Assembly (NCBI GenBank): GCA_020698575.1
Contig: CM036252.1
Coordinates: 6,722,178 to 6,786,177 of the forward strand
Origin: Bostrychus sinensis
Taxonomy: Eukaryota; Chordata; Actinopteri; Gobiiformes; Eleotridae
Reading direction: 5' to 3'
Length of the DNA stretch: 64,000 bases
In this document: in pieces, positions 10,834-23,330 of the stretch
Position numbering within the stretch: position 1 is the first letter of the stretch
Layout of the letters: the number at the start of each line of letters is the position of its first letter
The notes under the pieces: generated by a model
Databases searched by the model: none
Told to the model about the DNA's origin: nothing
Seen by the model: only the letters and a program-made list of their open reading frames with translations
Translations under genes and position numbers: made by a program

Positions 10834-13090
10834 AGTGTACACTTTAGGCCCGTGAGACAACATTTTAACCACAGTCAGTGGAATTGAAGTCACAGTGCAG
10901 CAGCTTCCATCTGCTGGACTGAAGCGTTCAAACAGAGCTGATGGATGGATCACACACCTGGATGATGAATGACGTCATGACCGCCGTTGTTTTCAGTAGC
11001 TGTGCTCATTAGCGCGTGATGCCACAAGTTTTTTACCTCAGCGTTACTTTCGCATTGTGCGAGCATCCGCTGTTTTGCTTCGTGTACCATGTGATTGGTT
11101 CTGACCAATGGCGCGACGGCGGGCTAGAGCGGTCACTTTTTAGTCAAATAAAAAGTCACTTTTTAGCCAAATTAAAGTTTTCAAAGAGCGATAAAGTCCA
11201 TGGTGTGAAAATAGATAAGAAACACTACAAAATCCGCTCTAGGTTCCCTGTCAGTTGTTGTATGTGTTTTGAACATGATCAAGTATATAATGAAATGGGG
11301 TTTCAATGTGAAGAAATGTATCTGGACAAATTGTGTGACCAGGACCTGACCCAGACTCAAGACGCCGCATGAAGTGCAAGAGAACAATGTGATGTCTGAA
11401 ATGTGGCCTTCATGGGAGTGCAGAAGTGATAACAACCCCTCCCTTACAACACGCACTGCTCTGCCTGAGAACTGGTTCAGATCCTGGACTATGCCCATAT
11501 CTGGAGTGGGTGGTATGAAGTTGAGCCTGGATATATATTCAGTGTGATAGGGACGGTCGTTGTTGGACGCCCAGCGTAAGCCCTGAGTAAGACGTAGGCG
11601 GTAGGGACCAGATCCAACCCAGAGCTCTGTTTAATTTGGCTTATGCGAATAAAAAGACAAAAAGACAAAAAAGCTGATTGGAGTCTTTATTAACAAGAAA
11701 AAGAACACGTCACAGTCCAGATTTACTTTATGCTAATTTTAGGCAGTTATGGAAAGCCAAATATTTTCGATGGTGATACACTTTTCTAATTGATGCCTGT
11801 TTGTTGTGTATCTATATACACACTGTGTGCCTGTAGACAGTTTAATTTGATATTTGCACGTAGGATAAAAGTCCCACCCACAGTGTGGATAAATGACGAC
11901 ATAACATTTGCCTGTTGTGATTAATAGATGCTTAACAACAGTTTATTGAATCTACATGCAAACTATTTTACACAAAGCTGTGTTTGTTTCTGACCGAGAG
12001 AGAGACGGGAGCCTGGTTCACAGTCAGACCGAACAGAGAAGAGAAGACGGACTTTAGAAAACATTGAACTACTGTATGTATATTTTAATAATGTTCTTGC
12101 ATTATTTCAGTACTAACTGTTTGGGTGGAATTTAAAGGATGAGTTGTGGTTTTGCGTGGATTAGTGCCGTCTATAGTTAATGTAATTGGTACACATCATA
12201 ATCAGTGCTTCTTTTTAAACTTGTTGATGCACATTGTCTAAAATAATAGCTCATGTTCACTTTAGGTTTGGGCAATATTGACAAAAATGTATATCTTTTT
12301 TTTTTGTGTGTGTGTTTTTTTTTTGTCTCAATATGATAATCAGACATGTTGCATTATACTTAAAATGTGCTTGTAAATGTTTTACTTTTGCTCCCCTATA
12401 CAGTTATAAGCAGCTCATGCAATTTTCTGTCACAGTCAGCACAAGAGCAGTTTAAAAATTTAATTAACAAGCTATATATGGCTAATTAGCATGAATATTA
12501 GCAACCTGAGGCTAACAGATAGATAAATGAGCTGAATGCTTCGTACTGACGGAGGTTTAAGGCTGAAATGATCAGAACGAGTCCAGTGACGGTGTGAGGG
12601 CTTTAGAAACGCACACGAGCACTTTCCTGGTTTCACGCGTCTATGTAGAGCTGTGAGACCAAGCGTTTTCAGTTCTGGAGAAGGGCAGCGCCTCAGCATA
12701 CAGGGTTACTCAAACAGAATACTACTGCAGATCTGTTTTTGAGGAGGAAACAACATTACAACATGGTTAAAAGAGTAGAAAAGTCGATTTGTCAGAATAG
12801 GAGATCTTTAAGACGAAGTTTTGGAATACTCGATAATTGGATTTTGCAAACCGTTAGGACAACAACTCACGAGATTTATAGTAGTAACATGAGTGTGCAT
12901 GACCTCTCAAAGAATTATAAAGAGGGCAACAAAATGCTTGAAAAATTATGTTATTATTATTATTATAGGACTGCTATATGAGGTCTGTAATGTGTAAAGT
13001 ATAAAAAGAGTATTTCAGAAAGATGTCTTACTGATAAAGATTGACAGAGATTCACAATTATCCCATCCATCCTTTTGCATAAGATCATAT
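10834..13090. other. Upstream region of receptor gene 2, no coding gene recognised
   Basis: An open frame at 11016-11372 (plus) has no recognisable domain. A possible non-coding first exon for the receptor at 13160 lies about 11990-12075: a GAGAGAGACGGGAG tract ending at ACTACT|GTATGT, a fair donor. At 12480-12710 there is a block of about 230 bases repeated at 38640-38870, part of a dispersed repeat. The rest is AT-rich and featureless. Confidence 0.4.
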
Positions 13091-13159
13091 TGCGTTGTGT
13101 TATTATCGTGTGGTTGTGTTTGTACTAAATGCTCACTGTCTTTTCTTCAGGTTTGGACC

Positions 13160-14023
13160 ATGATGAATTGTAACCAGTCGGAGAACTCGACTCACAAAAT
13201 GGTGAAACAATGCTCTGACTTCGAGCTCAGTAATTACCTCTTTGCCGTTTTCATGTTTGGCTACAGTCAGCTCATTCCACTGTTTGCCTACATCCTTTTG
13301 ATCGGATACCGGAGATGGAAAAGCTCAAAACCCGTCACCCATTCGGACATCTTGACCTACAACGGCATGGTTCTGGAGTTCATCAGCATTTTGTCCATCC
13401 TACTCTACTGCTGCGGCGGCTTTGTTGGCAACGACACCATTTTGCAAAGGGGAATTAGCTGCTTTTCCGTCATTTCGTGCGGACAAACCATCCTTCACGT
13501 CCTCACCTGTGTGGAGCGCTACGTCGCCGTGGTCCATCCCGTCGTCTACATGAAACTAAAACAAACAAATCACGGTGTCACTATCCGAAACGTTAGCATC
13601 GCGTGCGTGTGGATGTCCTGCGCCGCGTCTATAGGACTGATGTACCTAACCAAACACGATAATCTGGAAGTGGTGTCTTACGTAATCCTGATCACGTGCC
13701 TCTTGGTCGTGTGGTTTTGTAGCTTCGCCATTCTTCGCACTCTCGTGACGCAAAGCCCCGGGGAGAAGACCGATAAAAAGAGGATCGATCCGTCGAAGAA
13801 GAGGGCATTGAAAACCATCTTGCTCATCCTGGGAGCGCTGTTGTTGAGGTTTATTGGGATCCTGGTGAGGAAAAGGCTTTTAGATGCGCTGACGTTTGAG
13901 AGCTGCCTTTTAGCGTCGGTGGTCATTTGGCTAAACCTCCCCAGCAGTTTGGTTTGGCCGCTGCTGTACCTCCAACGTGCGGGGAAACTTCCAGGCTCTA
14001 AACAAAAAGCTCAGAAGAAGTAA
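13160..14023 (+). CDS. Seven-transmembrane class A-like receptor 2 (287 aa)
   Basis: Second member of the local receptor family, presumably a plasma-membrane G-protein-coupled receptor of unknown ligand. N-glycosylation sites NQS and NST lie at residues 5-11. Seven hydrophobic segments follow. TM3 ends ERY (119-121) then VAVVHPVVY. The third intracellular loop is basic (DKKRIDPSKKRA). TM7 reads WLNLPSSLVWPLLYLQRAGKLP, keeping P and Y of NPxxY but not N. Start at ATG 13160, nine bases after the acceptor TTTTCTTCAG (13141-13150). The open frame extending back to 13097 is intron. It lies in the opposite orientation to receptor 1. An 8-bp-flanked hAT element begins 13 bases after the stop. Confidence 0.87.
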   Translation: MMNCNQSENSTHKMVKQCSDFELSNYLFAVFMFGYSQLIPLFAYILLIGYRRWKSSKPVTHSDILTYNGMVLEFISILSILLYCCGGFVGNDTILQRGISCFSVISCGQTILHVLTCVERYVAVVHPVVYMKLKQTNHGVTIRNVSIACVWMSCAASIGLMYLTKHDNLEVVSYVILITCLLVVWFCSFAILRTLVTQSPGEKTDKKRIDPSKKRALKTILLILGALLLRFIGILVRKRLLDALTFESCLLASVVIWLNLPSSLVWPLLYLQRAGKLPGSKQKAQKK

Positions 14024-14035
14024 TCACTCTATTGT

Positions 14036-15427
14036 AGAATATGTAGATATATCGGGCCAATTTTTGCCTTTTGGCCGATTCTTACACTTTATTGCAGATT
14101 TTTGGTCAGGTACTTGTGCGGACAATCCTGTGACTGAAGGACCCCAGCTTCCCCAACCATCATGTAGCACAGGGGAAGGCAAGTTTGATAGCAGTCAGGC
14201 CAAATAATTTTTGAACCGTCAGGTGGCAGGCCACAAGAATGGACATACAGTTCTCTGTCATGGTTCCTTGGAAGCTTTAAATGAACAAATATGATCATGT
14301 TCAACTAATTATACAAAATATATAGTTCAATAAATTAATACCTAAAAATAAATTAATAAAAATCCTCACCACAACCACACCACCCCCTATTTTGCTACAT
14401 TTTTATGCAGCAAATTAGATAAACATTGGCTACTTATTGGATAGAGGCAAAGGTAACCATGGCAACTAAAACCATGAAACCATGACAGAGAGCTGTATGT
14501 TCTCTAGAGTCTAACAGCGCCTCATTCACTGACAGCTCCACAAAGTTGAATGCTATCAAGTAACAGCAATTAATAAAAGTGGATATCGGCTAAAAAGTTG
14601 ACAAGGGCCAACTTCAGGTCAAAAGCTCAAAACAGCAATAAAAAGATTTTACTCATTTGTTTGTGTTTTAATTAGCATTACTAAAACAAACGGCTATATT
14701 ATATTAATTTATTTCATAAAATTAAGAAAATTGTATCAACACCCTGAAGAAGGCTGTTTTTTGGCCGCTACGTGTGGGTCTAAGTCAAGGGTGTCCAAAC
14801 TTTTTCCAAAGAGGGCCAGATTTGAAGATGTGCAAATGTCCAGGAGCCGACAGTTCCTCCTGATGTTTTCTACAGCGGGAACTGAACACATGTACAGTAT
14901 TTTGTTTTCAAAAGCCATGCAAAAAGTCCCAACAAAGTAACATTTGAACATAAAAAAACATCCTCTAGGTCATATATATTTTAGTCAGGCTGATTTTAAT
15001 GCTTACAATGAGTAAAGAGACGGAATTTCTAATACCAAAATGAACAAAACTTGCAGTGACCTTTTATACAAGTTGTTTCGTACATAACTGCAATTAATTT
15101 CTGATCAGCTACTTAGAAGGCACAATGCACAAATGTAGCAAATACAGCTACAGAAACACTGGCGGGCCATAAGCAATACATTTATATATTTTGTCATAGA
15201 AGCTGAAGGCCATATGAAATCCCAACCTGTGCCACAAATGGCCCCCAGGCCGCACTTTGGACACGTCTGGTCTAAGTCAAACCCAGCACGCTATGCTTTT
15301 AAAGATTTTATAAACACATAAGTGAATGAGTGCCTTGGTTTTTTCTTTTTCTTTTTGCAAGAAAATTGTATATCGGTCCTAAAAATCGGCATCAGCCATA
15401 GAAAGACCGATATGGGTCGACCTGTCC
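14036..15427. mobile_element. hAT-like non-autonomous element with 8-bp target duplication
   Basis: Flanked by a perfect direct repeat TCTATTGT at 14028-14035 and 15428-15435. The ends are imperfect inverted repeats of the 'GTCGACC..ATATCGG' type. No transposase frame was found inside. The site lies immediately after the stop codon of receptor 2, so the receptor's 3' UTR must run into or past this insertion. It hosts a second, nested hAT-type MITE. Confidence 0.75.
14786..15269. mobile_element. Nested hAT-type MITE (484 bp) with 8-bp target duplication
   Basis: The left end reads CAAGGGTGTCCAAACTTTTT and the right end inverts to CAGACGTGTCCAAAG, typical of hAT MITEs ('GTGTCCAAAC'). The target duplication GTCTAAGT is perfect at 14778-14785 and 15270-15277. 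It is inserted inside the element at 14036-15427 and is therefore younger. Confidence 0.85.
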
Positions 15428-15447
15428 TCTATTGTTGGTAAAAACAT

Positions 15448-17135
15448 ACACCGATCAGCCATAAAATTATGACCACCTGCCCCATACACTGCAGACCAGG
15501 AACACCCCCAGGAGCTACAGTTTTGGAGACGCTCTGAGCCAGTCGTCCTGCTGCTAAAACATCAACTTCAAGGACAAAATGTTAAGTTTTTGTTAATTTG
15601 CATATTCATAATTAGCCATAGGTTTTTTTATGCCGTCATTGCTCAACTATCTTCAATTATCCAGGCTTGGGACGCACTCAAAGACTACATTGAACTCTGA
15701 ATTTTTCCTTTTAATTGAACATTTTCTATTAAAATAATGTATATGTTGTTACCTAATCTGAATTTCCTTGTTGTGTTGCTTATTTGAATACAGGCCACTG
15801 TTTGCATGAGCTGTGTGAAAGTATGTAAATAAAACTCATGGAAAAGGAAATTTGCATTTGTCAATAAATCAATGATAGGGGTACAAAAAGCTCATTAGGA
15901 CGGGCCAGTGGTAAAATTCTGGTGTGGATCCAGACCACTGTTTAAATCCAGGACTGTTTTAACCCTTATTCCACATTTTTTTAAAGTTACAACATTCCTG
16001 TAAAGTGTCAGATGTGTCCCTTACAAAACATCATAAAAATAATATACATTCATATTTTTGTTTACTGTGATTTTGCAACAATCAGGGCACATGTTGATTT
16101 AAAGATTTATGTACAAAACGTTTTTAAAAAACTTAATGTATACTATTATTACTAACATTATTATTGTTTTGTGATGGGGACACTTTTGTTGCTTAACAGT
16201 AACAACATAAGTTTTTGTTTAAAAAAAGTAAAATCTGTTGTTGATAATCTTTGACATACCCAAAGCTGTAATAATTTCCCCTAGAATGATATTATTATTA
16301 CATTTTTTTATTATTTATTTATTTATTTATTTATTGGAAAGCACTTTGGTCACCTTGAGTGTTGTAAAGGGCTCAATAAATAAATGTTGATTGATTGACT
16401 GAATAAACCACTGCATTGAGAACATAGAATATATTATTATATTATAAAATATTATGTTATATATATTTTTTTGTGTTTTTTGCAACAAAAAAATGATGCT
16501 ATTACAGACACTGGCATATAATGGGGCTAAAATTTTGAAAATAATTACATATTTGGTATTTAGGGTCAGGGCAAAAGTTAAGAAAATGCTTTTTTTTTTA
16601 TTTCTTTTATGAGTTTCAGAATTTAACAGGATTTAATATTGTAATTATGCCTAAAACTCTGCTCTGTAATTATTATGACTATTTTAAACACAAACCTGAC
16701 CATAGATGAACAAAGGCCCTCTTGAATGGGCCCCTACACCTCCTGGGCCCCTACACCTGCTGCGCTGCACTGCCCCACTGGCCACTAGGGCTGCACAATA
16801 TATCACCAAAATATCGTTATCGTAATATCAGCAATATCTGTATCACAAGAATCTAAATATATCGCAATAACACTGTGGTCTTCCATCTGACAGAGATTTA
16901 CACTGAAGAATCATTTTCCACCAGAGCCTTAAAAGAACATGTGTTGTGACTAAATAAAAATGTTTAAAAAGTCCAGTTTTAGTGGTGATTTAATTAATTT
17001 AGTCACAGATTAGCCTTGTTTTATTCCTGGTTTAGTCTGTGTTAAGTTTTGATTTTGTCGCTGTTTTGACTTGTAAATACAGGAACTTACATTTTTGCGA
17101 AATGTAGTGAATTTAACTTCAAAAAGTAGGCTCAG
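15448..17135. repeat. Repeat-rich stretch: dispersed repeat, L2-like 3' tail, hAT MITE
   Basis: At 15448-15590 there is a common fish repeat ('CACCGATCAGCCATAA'). At 16330-16405 an L2/Rex-like LINE 3' end reads GCACTTTGGTCACC and ends in TTGATTGATTGA-type repeats, like 61987-62056. At 16788-17135 a 'TAGGGCTGCACAATAT' hAT-type MITE matches, inverted, the one at 35215-36004. No gene was seen. Confidence 0.6.
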
Positions 17136-17400
17136 TAGGCTGTGTGCTGAGGCCTTTTTTATATACACTCTACACTAATGACAGTTTTAGCTCCTCACCT
17201 AGCATCAAGTACTGCAAATATTCTGATGACACAGCCGTTGTTGCTCCACTTAAAAACGATAACTCTATCATAGACTACCACACTACAATCCACTGTCATT
17301 CACAACCAAACAGCAGAACTAGTGGATAGTTTCTCGGAGTAACTTTAGATAACACATTAACATTTTATCAATGTCAAAGCCATTGTCGATTCTGCTTATC
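17136..17400 (+). pseudogene. LINE reverse transcriptase fragment (Rex/L2-like)
   Basis: The plus frame from 17144 reads LYTLYTNDS, then IKYCKYSDDTAVVAPL, the latter aligning with the FADDT block of fish LINE reverse transcriptases. A following frame reads FLGVTLDNTLTF. The fragment is short, frame-shifted and has no intact ends. Confidence 0.65.
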
Positions 17401-19330
17401 AATCCGATTCTTTATCAATTCTCTTATCGATTCCTGATAAATCTGTGAATAAAAATGAACTAGATTTGTGGCCATACAGTTTATTATGAAGCAGAAATAG
17501 AAGCCTAGTGGCCACAGCGCTTCACTGAGGTCACTGATCCTGAACGGTTGCACCAGGAGCTCTGGGTCAAATTTATGAGAACAATAAACATTTTTGGTCT
17601 TTGATACACCTTTCTTTTTTAGTAGCCTTCTTAAAAACCTCTAAAAGACGCAGTACTGCACACACAACATACTGCGCAAATGTAAATAAATGTACTGAGG
17701 GAAACACAGATGTCCTGATTTGAATAAGAAGTTGTTTTGACTGTGGTCTTTTGCGTACGCCGTCGTTTACTGAGCACATACTTGTCACGTTTATGAGCTA
17801 TAGGTGGTCAGAAGTCAAGGGAGAAGCGGTCGTACTCGTTCTGGTAAGTCACTTCACATTTATCATTTTATAATTAATAATACGCTTCATTCTTCTTTGA
17901 ACACAAATTCTGCATTAATGTCAGTTTAACTAATATGTTTTTACAGTAACATGAAAGGTTAGGGTAAATATTCATGGCATGGTTACCGTAAATAATTTAA
18001 ACATTAAAAGTGAATTAAAAAACTTGCCTAGTGGCCAAAAAGCTTCCAAAATCCATAAAATTTTCTGTCATGTAATTAAAGTACATGAACTAGGGCTGAT
18101 GTTTTGGATATGATAATATAAAAATAAAATAAAATATAAATTCAGTTATTTCTGATTAATACTTAACCCAGAGTCTTCTTTAAATGACTTTATAAAGAGT
18201 TGGTTATATCACAGTAAAACTCCAATCACACACACTCAGTGTCAGTGTAAAATACTAACTCTGAACATTTAACTCTAGCACAAGAGTAAACTTAACTCTT
18301 TCTGATTTAGGCGAATCTGTTCACTCAAGTGTTGTATGTACGCTGTCAATTTTACAGTGAATGAATTTAAATTTTACACATTATAGCAGTTTAGAAATGA
18401 AACATATTTATTGTGGCTGTTAAAAACTGGCTAACGTTTGATAAATACAGCGTCCAAACAAACGCAGGTGAACTGGAGAATCTGAGACTCCCACAGTGAA
18501 TGAATGAATGTGAGAGTGAACGGTGTAAGGAAGCAAGTTCCTTACTTATAATTAGACGAGCACACAGTTTATTTTTGTAAAAGGTTTATTTGATTTGTAA
18601 CTTGTTTTGCTCTTAGTTGAAAAGCCATAAGGCCTGGGAGAAAGAAAAGGAAAAGTAAAGTATTGCATGTATTTTTTCAAAAATGTGAAACTTACCTCTG
18701 TCTTCCTGTGCTGTAGGGTGTTCCGGCTAAAAGAGTCCCCGGGGAGCCGGAGCACCTTAAGAAGGTTCTGGGCTGAACCAATTGGAAGGGAGAAGAGGGG
18801 CGTTTTAAGTTTTTATTTTAGTTTTCTATGACAAATTTTTAACTTAAAGCACTGATAAATTAATAAAGATTGTATTTTGAAACACGTATTGATAGGTAGT
18901 TATCACTGTAGTGTTTAGTGTTTTTAGAGTTTTAGTAATATAATTGTGGCCAGTACTTGAGTATGGTAGTGGTTTAGTTGATGGGCCCTACTTTATAAGG
19001 CTGCTCCCATCAGTAGCAGAGGGGTGGTGCTGCATGGACATGAGGCTGCAGGCTGGCAGTTTTTCTGCATTTTTTTTTTTAAACTTTGTCTTTTTTTTTG
19101 TAACTTTTGTGGTGGGGGAACAAATAAATACACTTTTGGTCTGCACCTGGAAATGTTGTTGTAAGCCTCTCTGTTCCTCCTGACCGCTGCATCGGCTCGC
19201 CTGGCTTTATCACAAACGGTTTTCTGTGTGTGCAGTGTGTCTCTGTTTACATTAGCTCTGGTTCAGACCCATGGCCGAACTCATTTTCAGCTCATGTTGT
19301 AGATCATTCTTCTACTGTCAGGTATTAAAA
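17400..19330. other. No gene recognised; one probable MITE
   Basis: AT-rich. At 18190-18370 'AACTCT' and 'GAGTAAA' motifs recur as in a common fish MITE. A short minus frame at 18552-18755 has no known motif. Nothing else is supportable. Confidence 0.4.
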
Positions 19331-19640
19331 AAACAACAAAATACCCAAGGCACTCTCTCATAAAGTTAAAGTTTATTATTTAGGGCATGTCACAATAGAC
19401 TTAAAAAAGTTTCGGCGTCACAGCCTTCATCAGGGGACAAACAGAAGTAAAGTGTGTCTTGTGAGTTTTAAAGATACATTCCACCAATAGGGTTTGTCCA
19501 CCTGTAAGAGGGAGTGGTACAGGGTTAACACACCTGTGTGGACAGGTGTATGAAGAGCCACAAGAGGGCAGCATTAACCAACAAACACTAACAGTACATA
19601 AAAGCAAACTTACAATGGAAAAACTACAGATAAAGTACAC
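19330..19640 (-). repeat. Dispersed repeat carrying a hammerhead-ribozyme-like core
   Basis: Read on the minus strand, the segment at 19398-19433 gives CUGAUGA, a short GGC/GCC stem, GAAA, a four-pair stem ACUU/AAGU with a U loop, and GUC. These are the conserved parts of a type I hammerhead in the right order. Hammerheads of this kind are known in Penelope-like elements. Stem I is not obviously paired and one A is bulged beside stem II, so this copy may be inactive. Confidence 0.4.
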
Positions 19641-20229
19641 AAAATAGCTAAAGTTGTATAGTTTTTGATGCTCTTATACTACCTTCTGGAGCTCCTCCTT
19701 GCTGCTTTTTTTTGTCATTAAAGGTATTAAATTTAATGTTGTCAAATTCAAAGCCTCAAAAGCATTAAATTATATAAGCAAGTATTACATTTTATTTATC
19801 TTGCTCTTAAAATGTCAAATTGTAACATCTAAGTCAGGTTTTTCCAGTGTTGTAGGTAATGTATAGATTAATAAACACAAGTTAGCAAACTCTGACCTTT
19901 TTAACATAAATTATTCAAATGAGTGTGTTATTGCGTTTGTTACCTTCATGATGTGAGTGTAATTAGAAACAGCTTCAGCTCGACCTAGAAGTTTGTACTT
20001 TTGTGACAGGTCGACTGTTTATTGGCGTAAAGTGGCATAAAGTGTAAAGAGATTATGTTGCAAAAAATATAATCTCTACACTTATTGAAGAACCTCTTAT
20101 CTCTGAAATGAATAATGATGAATGTGTTTGATTTTCTAAATGCAGCACTGGTGTTAGGCTTTAAAATTACTACATAACCATTTCATTATTGTTAAGTTCA
20201 TGCAGATTAAGCATTAAATTTCAGTCTAC

Positions 20230-21602
20230 ACACTAAAAAAATGCTGCTGGGTAACTATTGGACTAACACAACACTGGGTTATTTTGACCCAATGATATGG
20301 ATTATTATTTTAACCCACAGACTGGGTTATGTATATGTATATATGTTCTACCAATACTGGGTTATATTCAACTCCTCTGCTGGGTTATTTTTACCCATAT
20401 GATGAGTTAAATGCTTACAATGAACACCACAGTATTCAGTTAGAAAACATTTATTTTCACAAAACCAATTAAACAAAAGAATTGTTCTGTATTTAAAACA
20501 ACAACATTATCAGCTGTATAATATTACTTCATCAGTAAAAAAGTCCATCAGATATCTCACATAAAGTCCTCCTTTACTTTCCACTCGCTGTAACTCTGTT
20601 AAATGACAGATGCTTGAGAGCTGCTCTGGTCCTTGTCCCAGAGTCAGGAGCAGGACTCTGGTGTGGACTTCAGCTGGGGCTGGACGTCCCACTGTGGGGG
20701 AAAGGAGAAAGAGAGAGAGAAAAAAAAAGTAAATTCCTAATTCAGAGTAAAACCGACCAACACACAGCTGCTGACGGGACCTGGCTCTTTCGTGACTGAC
20801 ACAGAACTTGCGTTAACGCGCATTAAAATAATTATCAGGCGTTAATTAATTATTGTGTTAACATGATAAGAATGCGTTAATGTGTCCAGCCCTAATATTA
20901 CATTTTTAAAAAATAATAGAAAATTCTCCTTACCCCTGTATTTTGGTCAGGGAGGCCAAATGAAATCCTCTCGGCTGCAGGACACTCCTCAGACCAGTGT
21001 GTGGCGCTGGTGGAGCTCAGGGGGCAGATTTTTTTCTACCTTGACAAATATAGAGACACAAATTATCACAAGTTTGACATACAGAAGGCAAATATAAAGG
21101 GATTTTAATGTTTCTGATCAGTGTAAAACTATCTGCTCACCTGTAAAGCTTCTGTAACGTTATATTAGCTCAGAGGCCCAAGAGGAGAGCGCAGGACCTG
21201 AAACAACAGAGACATTTTAACTGAAGAGACGTTAGCCACAAGCTGACAGAACTTTTTCACAATTCACCTCTAAAATCCTGAAAATAATTCAGATATGTTT
21301 TGCTTGGTTAACAGTTAATATTTTTCAGTTAAAAAGTGAGCTAACGAGGCTACGAGCTAAGCTAAGCTACTGCTTAGGTCAGAGAGAATTTGACAGAGGA
21401 AACTTTACATAACCAGATTCAGTTGTAGAAAACTTTAAATCTGACCCAAGACACTGGGTCGTCTGATTAACCCACCCTCTACACAGCATCTGGGTCAAAC
21501 AAAACTCCCCAACTCTCTGTAAATAACCAAAAAAAAAAAGGACCCAACATTCCCAACCCAGCATTTGGACTGAAAAAATAACCCAGCATTTTTTAGGGTG
21601 TA
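20230..21602. mobile_element. MITE-like element with 'CTAAAAAATGCTGGGTTA' inverted ends
   Basis: The left end (CACTAAAAAAATGCTG...GGGTAAC) and right end (inverting to CACCCTAAAAAATGCTGGGT) match, and 'CTGGGTTATTTTGACCCA'-type subrepeats follow each end. Inside are pieces of another repeat (20810-20893, 'GCGTTAATGTG'). No coding gene was seen. Confidence 0.65.
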
Positions 21603-21749
21603 AGTGGCAATAAAAGGTCTTAAATTTCACCAGGAGGTCGACAGGGATGATTGATTAAATATCTTACTTTTGTTATTACTTTTGTAGGCAACATACAGTA
21701 ATTTCGTTCTATGTACTTTCACTTCTTCTCCATTTCTTAACAGAACAAA

Positions 21750-22548
21750 ATGGAAACTAATTGCACAGGTTTTGAAAGGAGACTGATGATGGGATTTGCC
21801 GTGTCCTACATCCTCATCATGCTCCCTCTCTCCGTCCTCATCCTTTACTTGGGATTTCGCCGCTGGACGCTCCAGAGGAACAACCCGTCCTCGACCATGA
21901 GCCACTCGGACTTTCTTCACCTACAACCTGGCTACGATGGAGCTGATCGGCGTCGTCGGCTACTTCCTGGTGTTCTTCAGCGGGGACTGGAGCTTGTCTT
22001 TCCTGGTGGGCAGTTTTCCGTGGTACGCCGAGTCGGTATTCCCGGTCTACACCAGCGTGGAGCAGTACGCGGCGGTGGTCTATCCCGTCGTGTACCTGAG
22101 CTTCAAACGCGGGAAGGGTCTTTGGATCCGGCACGTCGGGGCCGCGGCTGTGTGGCTGCTCTGCGCCGTCAAAGTCGCGCTCACGGCAGAACTCGGCAAA
22201 AAGGCGAAGTTTTTATTCTACATCGACGTCGTTGAGATTACCGTGCTCCTGGTGGCCATGGTTTTCTGCACCGCCTCAGTGCTTTTTGTGTTGTACCGAC
22301 CGAAGCCGGGGGACCGCGCCCGAGTGGACAGGTCCAAGCAAAAGCCTTTCTTCATCATTTTGGCGATCATGGTCGTGCTGGTGTTCAGGTTCGGGTGTAA
22401 TCTGTGGCTCAGCGTCATCTGCGTTTTGTCTCAAAGGAGTTCAGATTATAAGTGCTTTATTTTGGGTGAGGCGGTGAACTGGGTGAACCTGCTCACCGGC
22501 CTGGTCATGCCTCTGCTGTACCTCAACCGAGCTGGGAAAATCTGTTAA
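21750..22548 (+). pseudogene. Seven-transmembrane class A-like receptor 3, broken by one base
   Basis: Third family member. The frame from ATG 21750 encodes an N-glycosylated N terminus (NCT), TM1 and the SHSDF block, then goes out of frame at 21912-21914, where one T too many is present. The rest continues in another frame from about 21915 to the stop at 22548: TM2 to TM7, EQY at the DRY position, RPKPGD, DRSKQK, and LVMPLLYLNRAGK at TM7. The acceptor TTTCTTAACAG (AG at 21742-21743) precedes the start. It is a single lesion in otherwise well-kept sequence, so either a recent pseudogene or a sequencing error. Confidence 0.8.
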
Positions 22549-22562
22549 AGTAAGACTTAGAC

Positions 22563-23060
22563 CAGTGGTTCCCAAACTTCTCAGACAAAAAACTGCCTCG
22601 GAAAAGCTTTTGTTTTTAAAAGAACCAGCTTAAATGGTCTAAAATGACAAGAAAAGACATAACAGGGGCTAATCCAGGTCTAATCCATGTCTAATCCAGA
22701 ACAATACCAGGTCTAAGCCAGGACAATACCACGTCTAAAACAGGACAACACCAGGTCTAAGCCAGGTCTAATCCAGGTCTAATCCAGGACAATACCAGGT
22801 CTAAAACAGGACTAATCCAGGTCTAATCCAGAACAATACCAGGTCTAAACCAGGTCTAATCCAGGTCTAATCCAGGACAACACCAGGTCTAATCCAGGAC
22901 TAAGTAGTGGTCTACACTTTACAAATTTAATCCCCATCCAGAGTAGGACTAAAACAGGAATACAACTGCCTCTAAATTAAATTAAATCAATACTTCAACA
23001 GACTTCTAAAGAAGTCAGCGTACAGCCAGAGGCAACCGTACCACAGTTTGAGAACCACTG
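22563..23060. mobile_element. hAT-like element filled with 'aggtctaatccagga' minisatellite
   Basis: The ends are inverted: CAGTGGTTCCCAAACTT on the left and AGTTTGAGAACCACTG on the right. The interior is a degenerate array of units such as 'accaggtctaatccagg'. No target duplication was found. It starts shortly after the stop of receptor 3. Confidence 0.75.
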
Positions 23061-23223
23061 TCTATGAGTTAAAAAACAGAAACTCAAAATTTACATTCAA
23101 CCTTTAGTCATTTAGGTTGGATTTCCCCCAAAAACTCTGAACGTATAGGACTTCTAAAGGTTTGTCTTATAGAATAGAATAGAGGTTCATATCATTATAT
23201 CACACTATAAATCAGCGTCAGCC

Positions 23224-23330
23224 CTATGTTCCCCAGTGCCTATGTTCCCCAGTGCCTATGTTCCCCAGTGCCTATGTTCCCCAGTGCCTATGTTCCCCAG
23301 TGCCTATGTTCCCCAGTGCCTATCCTCCCT
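23224..23330 (+). repeat. 16-bp minisatellite, about seven copies
   Basis: The unit is CCTATGTTCCCCAGTG. Diverged single units continue to about 23490. The open frame across it is only a by-product of the array. Confidence 0.9.

Noticed and set aside
11016..11372. 118-codon plus frame upstream of receptor 2
   Set aside because: No domain, no splice or promoter support, and a comparable antisense frame exists.
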